64,000 bases of DNA, taken from Hormiphora californensis. Lineage: Eukaryota > Ctenophora > Tentaculata > Cydippida > Pleurobrachiidae. The notes under the pieces are model-generated. The model made no database searches. It was not told the origin of the DNA and was given only the letters and a program-made list of their open reading frames with translations. Within the stretch, counting starts at the first letter, position 1. Each line of letters begins with the position of its first letter. A program made the position numbers and the translations under genes. The stretch spans positions 1,184,577 to 1,248,576 of the forward strand of contig CM035360.1 of assembly GCA_020137815.1 (NCBI GenBank), read 5' to 3'. This document shows positions 10,763 through 23,271 of this stretch, one piece after another.

Positions 10763-11402
10763 ACAAGTAAAAACTAACACTTTAAATAATTTGAAATTGG
10801 GGCCAGAATTCAGAGAAATATAATTTTGGTGTAATAACTTAATTCAAGATAACTCTGTCAAAGTTCTTGATTTTTTAAACACACAAAAAGTACTCGTTTT
10901 CAGCGACACACACCTTTGAAAAATCCTAAAATCATCATGGAACAGACACCAAATCCTTCATTAAATACCAATCTAAAAACAGCCTTTTATACATATATCG
11001 AAACTGAAATTGTTCAAGATATTCATGATATGGGGGTACTGGGTAGATGAACATACTGAACGGTAGCAACAAATTGACAATGCAGCGACCCTGGTGATGA
11101 TGATTATACACTCAGCAAATATTTTACAGCACATTTAAAACTCAAGACATCTATATCGATCCCAACTGTCATATTTCTTTCAAGATATCTATATCCCGGG
11201 CCCGGTAAAGTCCATTTTTTTCAACTGTTCACCCAAAAACTGAAATTTAATAAAAATTAGAATTTGGGTGGCACGTGCTACACGTTAACATGTGATAAAC
11301 GCACAAAACAATTCCGCGCACGACTTTGGGGGGTGAACAGTTGAAAAAAAAGGAGTATAGTTCGGGGTCCGAAGCTGTATCCCTTTACTTCACACATTTC
11401 TT
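10763..11402. other. Convergent intergenic space
   Basis: Lies between the stops of the kinase (+) and the Kv channel (-). A weak inverted repeat stands out: TTTTTTTCAACTGTTCACCC near 11215 and GGGTGAACAGTTGAAAAAAAA near 11330, enclosing about 100 bp. No gene recognised. Confidence 0.5.
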
Positions 11403-14400
11403 TCAAGTTTCGTCATCGTCCTCGTCAGTTCCGGTTAACAGAACGCTCTTCTTGCTCTTCTTCATAACCATACACTTCCTGTTACCGTATACCTGTCAGG
11501 GGATGGTTTGTTTTATGAAGGAGTAGTATAACATACTTTGTCAGGGCAAACGCAACGTTCACCCCCTCCCCTGCTGCACAGATCTTCACTGCAATTCTAC
11601 CGCAATTTCACCGCAATTTCACTGCAATTTCTATTATTCTTTGTTGAGTAAGTAACAAATTAATCTTACCTTACTGAAGGTGCTAACAATAATGGTCCCT
11701 GAGGATCAACTCCCTAAACTAATTAATTAAGTAATTACCTTACTGAAGGTGCTGACAATAATGGTCAATGGAAGGGCGAGGAACACCATGGATAGAAACA
11801 CAACTACTGTTCCAATAAGTTTACCCATGACCGTCGTGGGCGTGATATCTCCATAGCCCACCTGTGTGTAGAGAGAGTAGTGTGGAAAATCTGTAGATTC
11901 GGAACCCAGCAAGTATTGAATAGATCATAGTGAGTAAAATAGTGGGTAGAATAGTGGGTATAATATGAATGAAAAGGATGTTTTTAGCTTGATATTAGGA
12001 CTTACCGTTGACATCGTTACAACAGCCCACCACATTGCGTCCAAAACTGCAGAAAGATTGGTTCAATAATCAATAACAATTATAACATTAAACTGGTATA
12101 TGAACTACTGTCTAATTATAAATATATGAACTACTTACAAGTACATAGTATGAAATACGAACTAATATATATATATATGAGTACATGATATATGTACCTG
12201 ATAGGATTTGGTCATTTGACCGTTCCTCGAAGGTGTACATGAGCATCGCAAAAACTGTGACCCCCATCGTCCAAATAACAATCAGTAGGAATAACTCTGA
12301 CACACAATTCTTCATCACCGTGGCTATCGTCATCAACTTCTTGCTTCTCCTCACCAATTTTAGTACTCTCATTACTCTGGAAGGTAATTAGAGTACAATA
12401 ATGTGCTATAGCGATCACAAAGTTAAGAGGAAGGACGCCCCTGTTGTCATGGTGACGAGATGGGGTCTACTTTGGAAGGTGTAGAGTTGTTTTGTTCAAA
12501 CCGGGGCGCGGGGAGGGAGGGTCGAACAAGGCAAGTGTAGAGTACAATTATAATGTGCTATATTGACAAGGAAAACGCGTCAGCTTTTAGGGCTGTGAAT
12601 TTGTCACCACAGAAGGAATTATAAATTCTGATTTCTGAATTCTCATTCCCCTAATTTTTTGGCACATTTGTTAACTGATGGGGAAAACAATCGTGCATGA
12701 ACCTCAGCCCTCAGGTTCAGGCCGCGGCTATTTCAGTGACGTCTATTCCCAGAGATTTAAGGGAATAGCCGGCACTGAAACCTGAGATCTCAGGTCTCAG
12801 TAGAAAGTAGCTGAGGTTCAGGCACGACTCCCCCCCCCCCCCCCAATGAACTACGTCGTAAGATTAAGGGATATCGTCGTAAGACTAAGGGATATTGTAT
12901 ATCATGTATCCCTTGTATATCTTGTATCCCTTGTAAGACTAAGGGATGTTGTATATATTATATGGGATATTCATAATTGGGATATTATATTGAATCTATA
13001 TGTTACCTGGCAACTCGTAGTACCCGTAGTCCCTCAAATTGTTCACTGTTTCCAGGAAAGAAGAGCTCAACATAAAAGGGAGATACTGCAAAGGTATCCA
13101 CCCAAGTTAGGGCTGATTTTAGGTAATTACACAGATTAGGACAGGCTACACCTGAAAAAGAAGTGGGTAGAATAGAATGAATTTGGTTGAATTGTTCATG
13201 CGGAGCACGGACACAGTGTCAGCTGCGACTCAAGCATATGGATCATATTTAGCTATCGCCAATTTCCCCTGCCCGGGTGAAACACAGCATTGTGAAACAT
13301 AATGCACAAATAATGATTGCTATTTAATACTCACCCCGAAGGAAGAGGTCAATAGTAAAGTAAAGTACGGTTATAAGTTCACAATAACCAAGAAGGCTTG
13401 TTACTGAAGGGTTGTATCGTGGTGATTTGATATCCATCATCTCAGGAACTGGGGGAGTCGTTTCCTGGAAAAACATAGACAATATATTTGAAGGAGCTAA
13501 ATTTGCCGAGAAACTTTTTCCATCTATACATTGATTGATATGAAACTAAGTGAATTGAACATACCACGAACATAGAGGCGACTGATATAAAAATGAAGGC
13601 AATATCCATCCACGCCCAAGCTTGGGCTGAAAGTGAACTCTGGGGATTGTCAAAGAACTCCCATAGCAACCGCTGAACGCGCTTCATCCACGAGCTATCT
13701 CTCTGCAGATGAATGGTGAGATATTGTCATTGATAGTAGCTCATACAATTCAAATACTTTTTAATCTTTATAATCTCCATACATATATACTTTTAGAGAA
13801 TTCTTTCGGCAGGGGGCAAAAAATAAACAAGCAAAAACGATCCATAATTTGCCTTTGACTCTCACCGGATCTTTCCTTGCTTCCCCATCCTCCGCTGTGT
13901 TAATTTCCTCCATTGTCGTAGCAAGTCCAAAGAATTCGAGTTCCTTTTGAAATAACTCGTTCGGGATGTCCTATTGATTGTAAAACAATTATGAACAATA
14001 ATCGAAAACAATTATGAGAGTAAAACTGAAATGTGCCATATCACATTCAAAAAAATGGACAAAGTAGTATATAAAATGGTCCTGCGCAATTGTTTTTTTT
14101 TGCTGAATACTATACTGATTAGATTGGTGGAAACAGTCTTGGCTGAACTCAATCACGGATATACAAGGTGGCCACGGATATATTTACCTTTGGGATGTAA
14201 AGTCTGCCTGTTCGGTAAAAATCGAAGATGTGGATAAAGGCGTCTCTGTTTCTATCGAAAAAGTAATCATCTTCCGTTGTGTCGTAGTACGATTCAAGGT
14301 CTTCACTTCCTAAAAATGAATTTTACAGCTCATTATTTTCTACTTTTAAGATTTAGACTCAGAAATACGTATAAATGATGTCAATTTCCCCCGAACTTTT

Positions 14401-15813
14401 TGGATAAATCCAAAAAAGGTCTGGGGTAATTATTTATACCGTGCCGACTATAATGAGCTAATAGAATAAGTTTAGATGCACGCACCTAGGAGTGTATTGG
14501 GGAACTGTCTTAGTGTAGATAGTTGGACAAGATACCGATCTCCAGAGACATTAATGGTCACTCTCCTGTCTTCATAAGGCGTCTCTAACAACTCAACCCG
14601 GGCTAGCGATCCCGTACTTCTGAAAGGTTACGTTTCCTCAGTAATACAAAAAAACTTCTAAACATAGTTTATATTGCATCGTAAGTGATGTGTAGTTAAG
14701 ATTTGGAATAGGTTTGAATCTCAAAGAAGTAAGAAACTAAATACAGTACATGTGGCATTGAGAAAATGAGACGATCTGAAAATAAGTTACTGAAATCATT
14801 TTAGTTTAAATGTTTTTATTATGCCAGGAAATCCGAAGGAAAATCTTAACAACCACTGCCAGAACAACCATAGATCATCTTTGATAGTCACAATTTACTC
14901 TTCTGCATTGATTGTTTTATAATCAATAAGCATTTACTAGTTCAACTGTCAATACCGCGTAAATAGACTTTAATTACCTGTTAATATTTAACGTGACTGT
15001 CTCTGACATTTTGAGGCGTACTACAGAGCTTGTTAAATCAGAATAATATTTGCCTTGTTGCCTTGTTGAACAAAATAATATTTAAATTGATGCAAATATA
15101 TTCTAACTGAAATGATCATCCAAGCAAGCTTTATAATCTGTTATATAGACCATCCTTTAAGAATAATAATACTGTGTGGTAAACAGTTGTATGTCTTTTT
15201 GTGGACATGGGTTGTTAACTCGTTAAATCGCTAAGTACAGTGATTGGGCGGGATAGAGAGGAATAAATATATCTCAAGGGTTAATAGAAGAAAGCTTTGT
15301 GTATAACCTAGATAAATAAAAATAAAGCGGTCAATACATGTATACTTCACGAAAGAATAATTAATTAAGTTATATGTACATAAAGGGCTCAACGCCCTAC
15401 TACTACTATTATAACAGATGCTGTACCCACTAGTAAAGTAATGGCAGAAGAATAAACGACCTCTTATACCAGCTCTCATGTATAAGATATTTTTCAGGGT
15501 CCCTATTATAGCCATCCGACTACGAGGTCTGCATGTAGTTGTATTCTTTCTGTATTCTCCTTGCTCTCCAATTTTTCTCTCCAGCTGCTGTGAGTATCAC
15601 GGGGGATTATGGATCCCCGATTGAACTCCCAGAAAAGACCCCCTCAAAATTGTGTGGTTTTCTGGGAGAATAATCGGGGACCCGTAATCCGCTGTCTTTT
15701 GTGTTTTCTCAAAATCTTGACCCATCAAAAATGAAAAGGACATCGTACCATATTAATCGAACAGAAACCAATTCAATTACATACTAAGATATTCCTATAT
15801 TCTCTCTCTCTCC

Positions 15814-15890
<77 letters not shown>

Positions 15891-17418
15891 ACTCACTCAC
15901 TCACTCACTCTATCTTTCCTTCTCTCCTTCTCTGTATCTCTCACTATGACGCATCATGATGTGAGTTAGACACTGTGTTTAGGCAACATCTATAAGCTGC
16001 TACCTCGTCGCCTTTGAACTGTGTACCTGAACTGTGTACCTTAACATACATGAAGCTTCTCTTCTCTCTTCTCTCATTGCAAATCAAAGAGGGAGAGTGA
16101 GAGAGAAAGACAATTGGGATAGACCCTCAGCTATCACTGTGATTGGAGGAGATGAAAGACAAAGAAGCTCGAGAGAGAGTGATAGTGACTGCAGTGAAAA
16201 TAAAATGATCATTGCAGTATAATATACTGGGTGTGAGAAGCTGTGTTATCAGAGTACAGAATCATGGTAAATACTTATTCAGGAGATGAGATAGTGTATT
16301 GGTAATTACTTATGATGAGACCTGAGATCTTTGTAAATGGAAATGAAGGAAGCTAAACACAAGCTGTGAGTTAGCTCTCTCTATCTCAGTCTCTCACCAT
16401 GAAAGGCAAATACCACTTAAACATGCATGAAATATTGAGAGACTATAAGTACAATATATAACGAAGGGACTTTGGCATTGGAGTGCTAATTGTACTTGTG
16501 CATTCTAGAATCAGTACCACTCAAAGGTCAAAGATCAAGAGTATAAGTATAGAGGCATATATGCTTCGTTGCTGTCTGGCGCCGCGACCCATCTGAGCGC
16601 ACTGTCTGAGAATCAAATGGGGTATGGCGCCGCCATACAGCTTCGTTGCTGATGCTCTTCAATAACTGTATAGTTGAAGAACAACTGAAGCACTATATAA
16701 TAAACAGTGCGGTGCAGTTACCGAGTAATTAGTCCCAATTATTGGAACCGCATGATATCAAATGTACCATTACCACACAACCAATTTGTGCAAGCTACAA
16801 GATACTGTACTGCAGATATGAACTAACTCCCCCCTAAAAGGAAATATGATTTTTTCTCTGAATATCAGCTCGGAGAAGAGTGGAGTTCTCTGTTCTCCTC
16901 TCACAAAGGGTTCTCCTCTCTGAAAGGGTCATGTCAGTTCTCCTCTCTAACTATTCCTCTCATTATCGTAATTGCTATGTTAAAATATTCGCGGTCCAGT
17001 ACTAAAAGGTCATCTAGAACTGAAGGGCATCTATACTAATAAGAAAGTGTAGGGTATGGAGGAATGAAGTTTAAAAAAGGATTCTGCACCATTTCTGCCT
17101 CTTGGATATCTCTCTTCTAGCAGAATAAGCTATTTAAACCATTTAAAACTATAACTTAATCATATTATAACTTATCGGAAACACTTATATCGGATAAGTG
17201 TTTTGCTCTTACCTGCCCGCATCTTCAGATTCATCTTCCTCCGACAGGGGGCCGAAAGTCTTTAGCTCCAAGTTTGTCAGCACTTTCTCAGTTTTCAGGG
17301 AGATCCCTTCCGCGATACCCGAGTAGCAGTGGTACATTTGGGGGAGCATCTTTTCTAGCCAGTTGGAGGAGGGTCTACTGCCCACTGTCGGTGAATCGTG
17401 GTCCTCATACATTATCAT
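11403..17418 (-). CDS. Voltage-gated potassium channel (Kv, Shaker-type), 11 exons, 470 aa
   Basis: Exons from 5' to 3' on the - strand: 17213-17418, 14486-14619, 14188-14309, 13866-13970, 13565-13702, 13335-13464, 13007-13151, 12198-12376, 12006-12046, 11739-11861 and 11403-11492 (TGA). All borders are GT-AG and every phase fits. The cytoplasmic T1 assembly domain covers about residues 88-178 (RVTINVSGDRYLVQL, YFFDRNRDAFIHIFDFYRTG). S1 starts near 214 (WMDIAFIFISVASMFVV), S2 is in exon 6, S3 reads WVDTFAVSPFYV, and S4 (about 310-332) has regularly spaced charges in LRVLRVARVMRVLKLVRR. The pore is DAMWWAVVTMST|VGYGD, split by an intron just before the potassium filter. S6 has ALPLTII (430-435) where most Kv channels have PVP. 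The tail is only about 30 residues and ends in DEDDDET. Start: first in-frame ATG of the first exon. It should form tetramers in the plasma membrane. The combination T1 plus six segments makes the family certain; the subfamily is open. Confidence 0.93.
11668..11696 (-). repeat. Partial duplicate of a Kv exon end
   Basis: ACCTTACTGAAGGTGCTAAC at 11668 repeats, with one change, the end of the S6 exon and its splice donor at 11738-11766. The match stops after about 28 bases, so it is a scrap of duplication and no alternative exon. Confidence 0.6.
12690..12832. repeat. Inverted-repeat element of the CCTCAGGTTCAGG family
   Basis: In the Kv intron. Contains TGAACCTCAG, CTGAGATCTCAGG and GCTGAGGTTCAGGCACGACT in inverted arrangement, with a core GGCTATT...GGGAATAGCCGGC. 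Related sequence lies at 39795-39990 and in part at 60366-60430. Confidence 0.55.
15801..15910. repeat. CT microsatellite
   Basis: Long (CT)n run passing into (CACT)n. Confidence 0.95.
16572..16640. repeat. 69-bp GC-rich hairpin element (GGCGCCGC family), copy 1
   Basis: Starts CTGTCTGGCGCCGCGACCC and ends in GGTATGGCGCCGCCATACAG, so it folds on itself. The middle reads ATCTGAGCGCACTGTC. A second full copy is at 28450-28516; related copies that have lost one arm are at 54605-54657 and 60128-60181. Confidence 0.7.
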
Positions 17419-17419
17419 G

Positions 17420-17427
17420 TCACGTGA
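17420..17427. promoter_or_regulatory. TCACGTGA palindrome at the Kv start
   Basis: E-box palindrome two bases upstream of the proposed Kv start codon. The same 8-mer lies near the start of the nested receptor (7738). A regulatory role is inferred. Confidence 0.3.
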
Positions 17428-20219
17428 TGTCACTCAACAAGTTACGTGATGTGTAGTAGTCGGGGTTCTGGAACTGAGTCAGAGTGCAGCTGACCTCCAA
17501 TGAATTAAATATTGGCCGATTCTTGTCGTCAAAGGAAGATTAGAGTTGCATTTAGAGCGGAATGAATTAACTGTTTTGTAAAACTAAAAGATTCCGTACG
17601 GCAAATTACGAGAGAGGTGTAATCAAAGAGTAAACAAAAGGATTGTCCGTGGGCAGACATTCTCTTCGTCATAATCTTTGCTCTGATTTCCTCTCATTTA
17701 CTTTTCTATCTCTCACTCTCCCTTTTTCTCATTCTTCTCTCCCTTTTTCTCCCTTTTTCTCTCTGTCTAATAAATCTTTCTCTCCCTTTTTTTTCTCGTC
17801 AGGGAGTTGCGTATACATATAACAACACCCATTCACGAATGATGCGCTCCGTGCATTTCCGGTGACTGTGTAAGAAAACGAGATAAATTAGTAGATCTTT
17901 GTCTCTCACTTACCCTCGCTATCTTTGTCTCTCTCTATCTTTTTTTCTTTTTAAGCAGATTCTCTTGGATTATGTTTCACAGAACTAGCAGTATAAGTAG
18001 GACAAATTACAATTATAAATAAAATTAGTTGAACTTTTATGTGTTACTGTTACCTAGGTTGAGAGATACCCATGAAAATTCTCGTTGTTACTGGGTTGTT
18101 GCCGAATCCGGTTGCTAGGTAGTTGAGTTGCTACGGAGCTGAGTGCTACAAATAAGCAGAATATTTTTTGGTATATCTACCACAACGACAATTATAGTAT
18201 GTAAACAATTATAATGAAGTTTCGATCGTTATGCCACACGTACCAAAGACCAAAGAGAGAAGTTTTCGCGTTAACCAATTAGCAGCATGCAGTAATTACT
18301 CCACAAATTGCAGTAATTGGCGTGTTTACAGTGGGAGATTATAATAGAAAATATAGTGATGAAAAAGAGAGAGAGTGTGAAAAAAGAGAGAAAGATAGTG
18401 AAGAAAAGAGAGATGGCGAAGAAAGAGAGTAATAGTTTTGAATATGATCGGTTCTAGTTACAACCGTGTGAATTTTGTTCACAATTTTGAAAGTAGGAAT
18501 GATTCAATGAGTCAAAAAAATAATAGTAATACGGGTATAAATAAATTGATAAGCTATTTAACCACTTACTTTGATTTTAAAGAGGCGCAGCAACAAAAAG
18601 GTTTTGTGTTTCTAAATATTGAAGACATCCTCAGAAGAATCTCTATCTGATCACTGCGGTTGATATGTCGACGAGAAATGCCTGACTGTCATTTTATGAA
18701 GAATTAATTGGGTTAGAGTTTCTAATAGAAGTATCTTTTGAAAAATTAGAAAAAGGTAGCGAATCAGTTTTTCATTTTGAGGAAGTTTAGAGCATCAAGC
18801 AAATGTAAAAGTAATTTGGAAATAGTGCGAGGTTTAGGAGAGAAGTTTTCCTAATTTATTGCCTATGCCAATATCATAATACCGCTATTGGCAATAGCAA
18901 TAGCAATATACGACTAGAATTAATAATATTACAAAGCAACTATACACATTGTCTCATCATTGTGGCAATGGACGTATAAAACCACGCACACAAGTATTCC
19001 TGCAAATTACAAAATTGTCAACCCGCAAGTGTTACATGTTCCTTATACACACACAGAGGCCTATATAACTCTCTCCACGTGCGCTTTAAGTACTCTTTGT
19101 AGGAGCTGTCGTTGTTCTAAGGAAGACTGATCTAATTGTAAAAGTAACACGATCATTGACGCGGAGAGTTTGTTTAAGGTCATCGCCAAGTTTCAACAGC
19201 AAGGGTTCTAATTGCTACACACGTACCAAACAGGAAGTTTATGCGCACGTTCCTTAAAGAAAGAGAGCAATATGACGCAGAAGCTTACATAACCGTAACG
19301 AGGAAAACTCCGCAAACTACGCGTGCTGCGTTGCTTATAAAACACGTTCTAGGCCATAATTTGTAGATGAGATCCTTGCTCATAAATTTGGTGAATCATG
19401 ACCATAATCGACTACTATACGATTTTATGAGCTGATTTTGTTAGCTGATTTTATGAGCTAAGTATCACAGAAAATTGTTTGACATACAACCATATAGGGT
19501 TGTATGCTAAACGTAGAGCTCCTTCATCAAGAGCACCACGGGAAGATAATAAAAAATGAGATAATGTCTGATGGTACTAGATATACATGATTTGATTTTT
19601 CCATATCGATTATCTAGTGATGATTAGATAATATAAATATTGATACGAAATAAGTATGTATGTAGTTAAATCTAGTCGATTGGAAATCACGAAAAAATAT
19701 TTATAAAGAAGACAAAATTTTGACGGTTTCAGAAGTGACAATGAAAGAATGGCGAATGACTTGTATGAATAGATATGGTTTCATCATGCCCCTATCCTAC
19801 TACTCCTACTAGGATTCCTACCTGAAGATATGTATGTCATAATGATATGACTACTCATCTCATGATCAAAGATGCGGGCAATGCAATTATGTGAATAATA
19901 TTCAAGCTAGGTCAACCACAATTAAATATGTGATGGTATAGGGCGGTCAATGAAGGGTTGGTCAATGAATGCGCTTCACCACTCTGCACCAAGCTTCATT
20001 AACTTCTCCTCACCCCCCCCCCCCCCCCAATTGGACTTGTTTAACAAGAAAGCACCATAGGACCACTGACCAGAGAGAGCTCAACTCCCCCTGTCTAATG
20101 CTCATTAATTTCTTACAACCAGCTTGGCCTTGTTAATGAAAGCAAAGTAGAGCTCAACCCCCCCCCCTATTTTAAACTCATTAATCACGCCACTGCCGCT
20201 AGCGATTTACTATTTAAGT
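17428..20219. other. Intergenic DNA, no gene recognised
   Basis: AT-rich sequence upstream of the Kv gene with scattered CT/TTTCTC runs (17700-17960). The ORF at 18438-18650 is Asn- and Ile-rich and has no splice or family support. A C run with flanking repeats lies at 20010-20029. Confidence 0.5.
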
Positions 20220-20513
20220 GTACAATGTAGGATTTTATTATGCCTATAAGTTGTACCTGAAAACTTATAACACGAGACCGAAGGTCGAGTGTTATAAGTA
20301 CAACAATAATGATCCGAGACCACCGGTCGAGGCAGATTCTTGTACTTTAGTGCACGAGCCTGCGAGTGCCACTAAGTGTAACTACCTCACGAGCCTGCGA
20401 GTGATGTAGTTTTACTTTTTGACCGAGCCTGCGAGGTCTAAAAGTGTAAGAATCTGGGACATTATTGTTGACGTCAGGTACAACGAAAATAGGCATAATA
20501 AAATTGCATTGTA
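20220..20513. mobile_element. Multi-branched palindromic MITE (cloverleaf-like)
   Basis: A 294-bp element with terminal inverted repeats (TTTTATTATGCCTAT at 20232-20246 and its complement at 20489-20503). Inside, a nested set of complementary segments is readable: GTTGTACCTGA (20250) with TCAGGTACAAC (20474), CAACAATAAT (20301) with ATTATTGTTG (20461), and CAGATTCTT (20333) with AAGAATCTG (20448). Within these lie three consecutive hairpins at 20347-20375, 20381-20410 and 20414-20445. Each has a stem of 9-11 bp and the identical loop GAGCCTGCGA. A fourth hairpin (20263-20299) has the stem ACTTATAACAC. No protein frame. Confidence 0.75.
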
Positions 20514-20821
20514 AAATTTTTAAAACAAGAGTGAGAGACAGTTTAGGGCGTAACAATAGAACGAATTCATGATAAGGTAGCAGGCAGAGATAAGATAACG
20601 CCTGAGATCTATAGGTAAAGAGAGTGAGAGATTAGCGAGAGTGAGAGAGAGATAAAGAATGTGTGGGTCTGGGAGTTCGTGACTGTTATCTTGATCTCGG
20701 TGTTGCAACGGCTTGAGAGTGTGACATAAAGAAAGAGAGAGAGGGAGTTCGTACACGCTTATCTTTCGAACGGTTTTTAGTGTGACAGAAACAGTAAGGA
20801 GTAAGGACTTCTAAGTGCAGC

Positions 20822-20940
20822 AGTGTTATAAGTTTTCATGTATCACTGGGGGGTGTTATAAGTGAAAACTTATAACACTGGGGGGTGTTATAAGTGAAAA
20901 CTTATAACACTGGGGGGTGTTATAAGTTGTACAAGCAGTG
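20822..20940. repeat. Tandem palindromic repeats GTGTTATAAGT/ACTTATAACAC
   Basis: Three units of about 33 bp (GGGGGGTGTTATAAGTGAAA...). Each contains the inverted pair GTTATAAGT/ACTTATAAC, the same stem that forms one hairpin of the element at 20220-20513. They are probably amplified from it. Confidence 0.75.
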
Positions 20941-23271
20941 CTACCTAAAGAATTATATTATATCTCAAAATTTTACAATGAAAAGTTTATTGAAAAGCCT
21001 ATAAATGTGCTCCAAACTGACATAAAATGAGATCATAATAACCCATAAGCATAATAATGGTAGCACATTCTCGTATGACGTAACCATTACGGTAATGAAG
21101 CCCATCTAAGGCACAAGAAAAGAGATGGTACCCTACAGGAACACAACACGGTATAATTGTTTTACTTTCTAATAAAGCAAAACTATTAAAGCCGGAAGAC
21201 GTTATGGGAGCATTGCACCTACTGCATATGATACGCGGCCAATCATGATGCAATAAACAATAATATGTTTAGTCTCGTTCAAGGGAGCTTCACTTTTAGT
21301 AAAAACTGGGTTGTGCATAAAGATTCCTTAAAAGAAGAATATCTTATCATGATTGCAGTTGATGCGCTAATTGATTTCGAAAATTCGCATCACTCAAGTG
21401 ATAAATTACTTGTTCATAATTCTATCACGAAAGTCTAAATTTACCTGAAGTGGCCAAAACGGTAAATAAACTACATTTAGCAATTTCCAGTTCATTAATG
21501 ACTTTGATTTACCTTCCATAACACAAACAAACAGCTCATTGCTCAATTCTAACTTCCAGAATTAATAGTCTAGTGGAAACAATAAATTGTAATAAAGCAG
21601 TCGATCAACGACCCGGTAATGGTCAATATCAATGCAATATTGCTTTTTGTTTAATTTTCATCCACGTACAACGTATATATGCATCCCGTGCAAACAAAGT
21701 TCAACTACCGAAATGAAGCATTGAAGATATATGTTAGAGTTGGACAAAGTCTTAATTAGTGAAAGAAACTTCTATATTCATGCTAATTACTGTTGACAAC
21801 AACTAACAGGACGGGAGAACGATGGGAAATATATAAACTGCGATGAACGAACTTCGAGGGAAGGTTCGACAAAAGCATTTTCTAGGATCTGTATACCAAC
21901 GAATCATGTACTTTGAGGGATAATGGTTGCAATTACCGAAGCCTCTATGGCGCTCTCCTTGAGAAATAGCGAGCTGCACGTATTCTCTATAATAGAGCTC
22001 TAGATCAGAAGGCTTTAATTCTTCCCAAGAGAACCAATTTGATCTCTTCTAAAATGACCCATTATGATTTCTTCTTCTTCCCCTTATGTATATTACTTAT
22101 CTTCGAAGCAATCGGTATACATTATTCATGTAGAAACATTTCGCTATACGATTATATTACTATTCATTCATATAATCAATGTAACTTTCATTTTACACAT
22201 TGGAATATACAATATGGCACATGTTGCGTTATGCAGGGTTTATTTTCACACACCTCCCCGTATAATAATCAGTAACAATAAAATTAAATTAAAGCCATTA
22301 AAAAGAATTAGTTTTTTGTCTTCTCCTACTCCTTATATCACTCAAACATTCATAGCTTGCGCTCTTCAAGTTCCAAATGTATTTAAAAGGGTTAAAACTA
22401 GGCCCAACACTGCTACTACACTCAAACACTTCCCCTCCTCCATGACACTTATGGTGGGAGCTGTGGGCACTGACTTCAGACAACTCAATTATGGTACCAT
22501 CAGCGCACATGAGAGGATCCAACTGGTCTCGGTTGTTTTGTTTTCCAATCCTCCTCCTCCTCCTCCTCGGTCTCGGTCTCGTTTCCAGTAATGTACCGTT
22601 TTAGTTCCGAGCTTGTTCGGATTAGAGGTGGCTTTGTGAGGCTTTGGGATGAACAGATGCTTGACCTGAAGAGGAGAGAGGAAGTTTTAGTCATTTAGGA
22701 ACCATTTGGAATAGTACTGGGAACACATAATACATATAATGTATAGCTTGGTTTCTATTGTTTTAATATATTGGGATTAATGTCCCATTTTATCAATGAT
22801 AAAATCAAATCCTTTTTATAAATCTCAACATAAATATGAATCAACATTCTTCATGCTCATGCCCATGGAATCTATGCTAGAAAAACATTGAGGTACAAGT
22901 TACAACAGTAGTCTTTATGAAAACGATAACCAACATGAACCTTACTGAGAGTGTGAAAGTTTATGAGCGTGATTAATAAATTAATCAATCAATTTGATTA
23001 GTGCCCTGCATCTCCATCTTCCAAGTGGTGTTTGTTGCATGGACACGATTGTGAATAAAACAGGAGAAATAATATTTCAGACTGGTGAGAGGGTGTAGGA
23101 ACTTAATCTTCTCAAGAGTTTTCAGGGGGGAAGAACAAGCAACAAAAGACATTGCGCAGATTGTGCTCGAGAATGCATCAATCTACTTTTAACTCAGAAT
23201 TCCGATTGCCTTTGAGAATGCATCAATCTAAATTAGCCAATTAATCAATAATTGGGTAATTAGTTAACTAA
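20941..23271. other. Intergenic DNA, no convincing gene
   Basis: At 22039-22700 open frames occur on both strands, including one on the - strand with a run of GAG codons (22540-22575). Two - strand frames would have to be joined and neither resembles a known protein, so I do not call a gene. The rest is AT-rich with no feature seen. Confidence 0.45.

Larger units (their letters stand above)
14620..17212 (-). other. First intron of the Kv gene
   Basis: 2.6 kb between the start exon and the T1 exon. It holds a hairpin of about 100 bp (15598-15700, GGGGATTATGGATCCCCGAT family), a CT microsatellite (15801-15910) and a small GC-rich hairpin (16572-16640). ORFs in it do not resemble proteins. Confidence 0.6.

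Noticed and set aside
11665-11700. Possible alternative S6 exon of the Kv gene
   Set aside because: Only about 28 bases match the real exon end; no frame or acceptor upstream.
20220-20513. tRNA gene, because of the cloverleaf-like pairing
   Set aside because: Far too long, loops do not match tRNA arms, and no A/B box or acceptor end is present; it has terminal inverted repeats instead.
22298-22694. Two - strand frames that might form a small gene
   Set aside because: They lie in different frames with no convincing intron between them and no recognised motif; kept only as a possibility.
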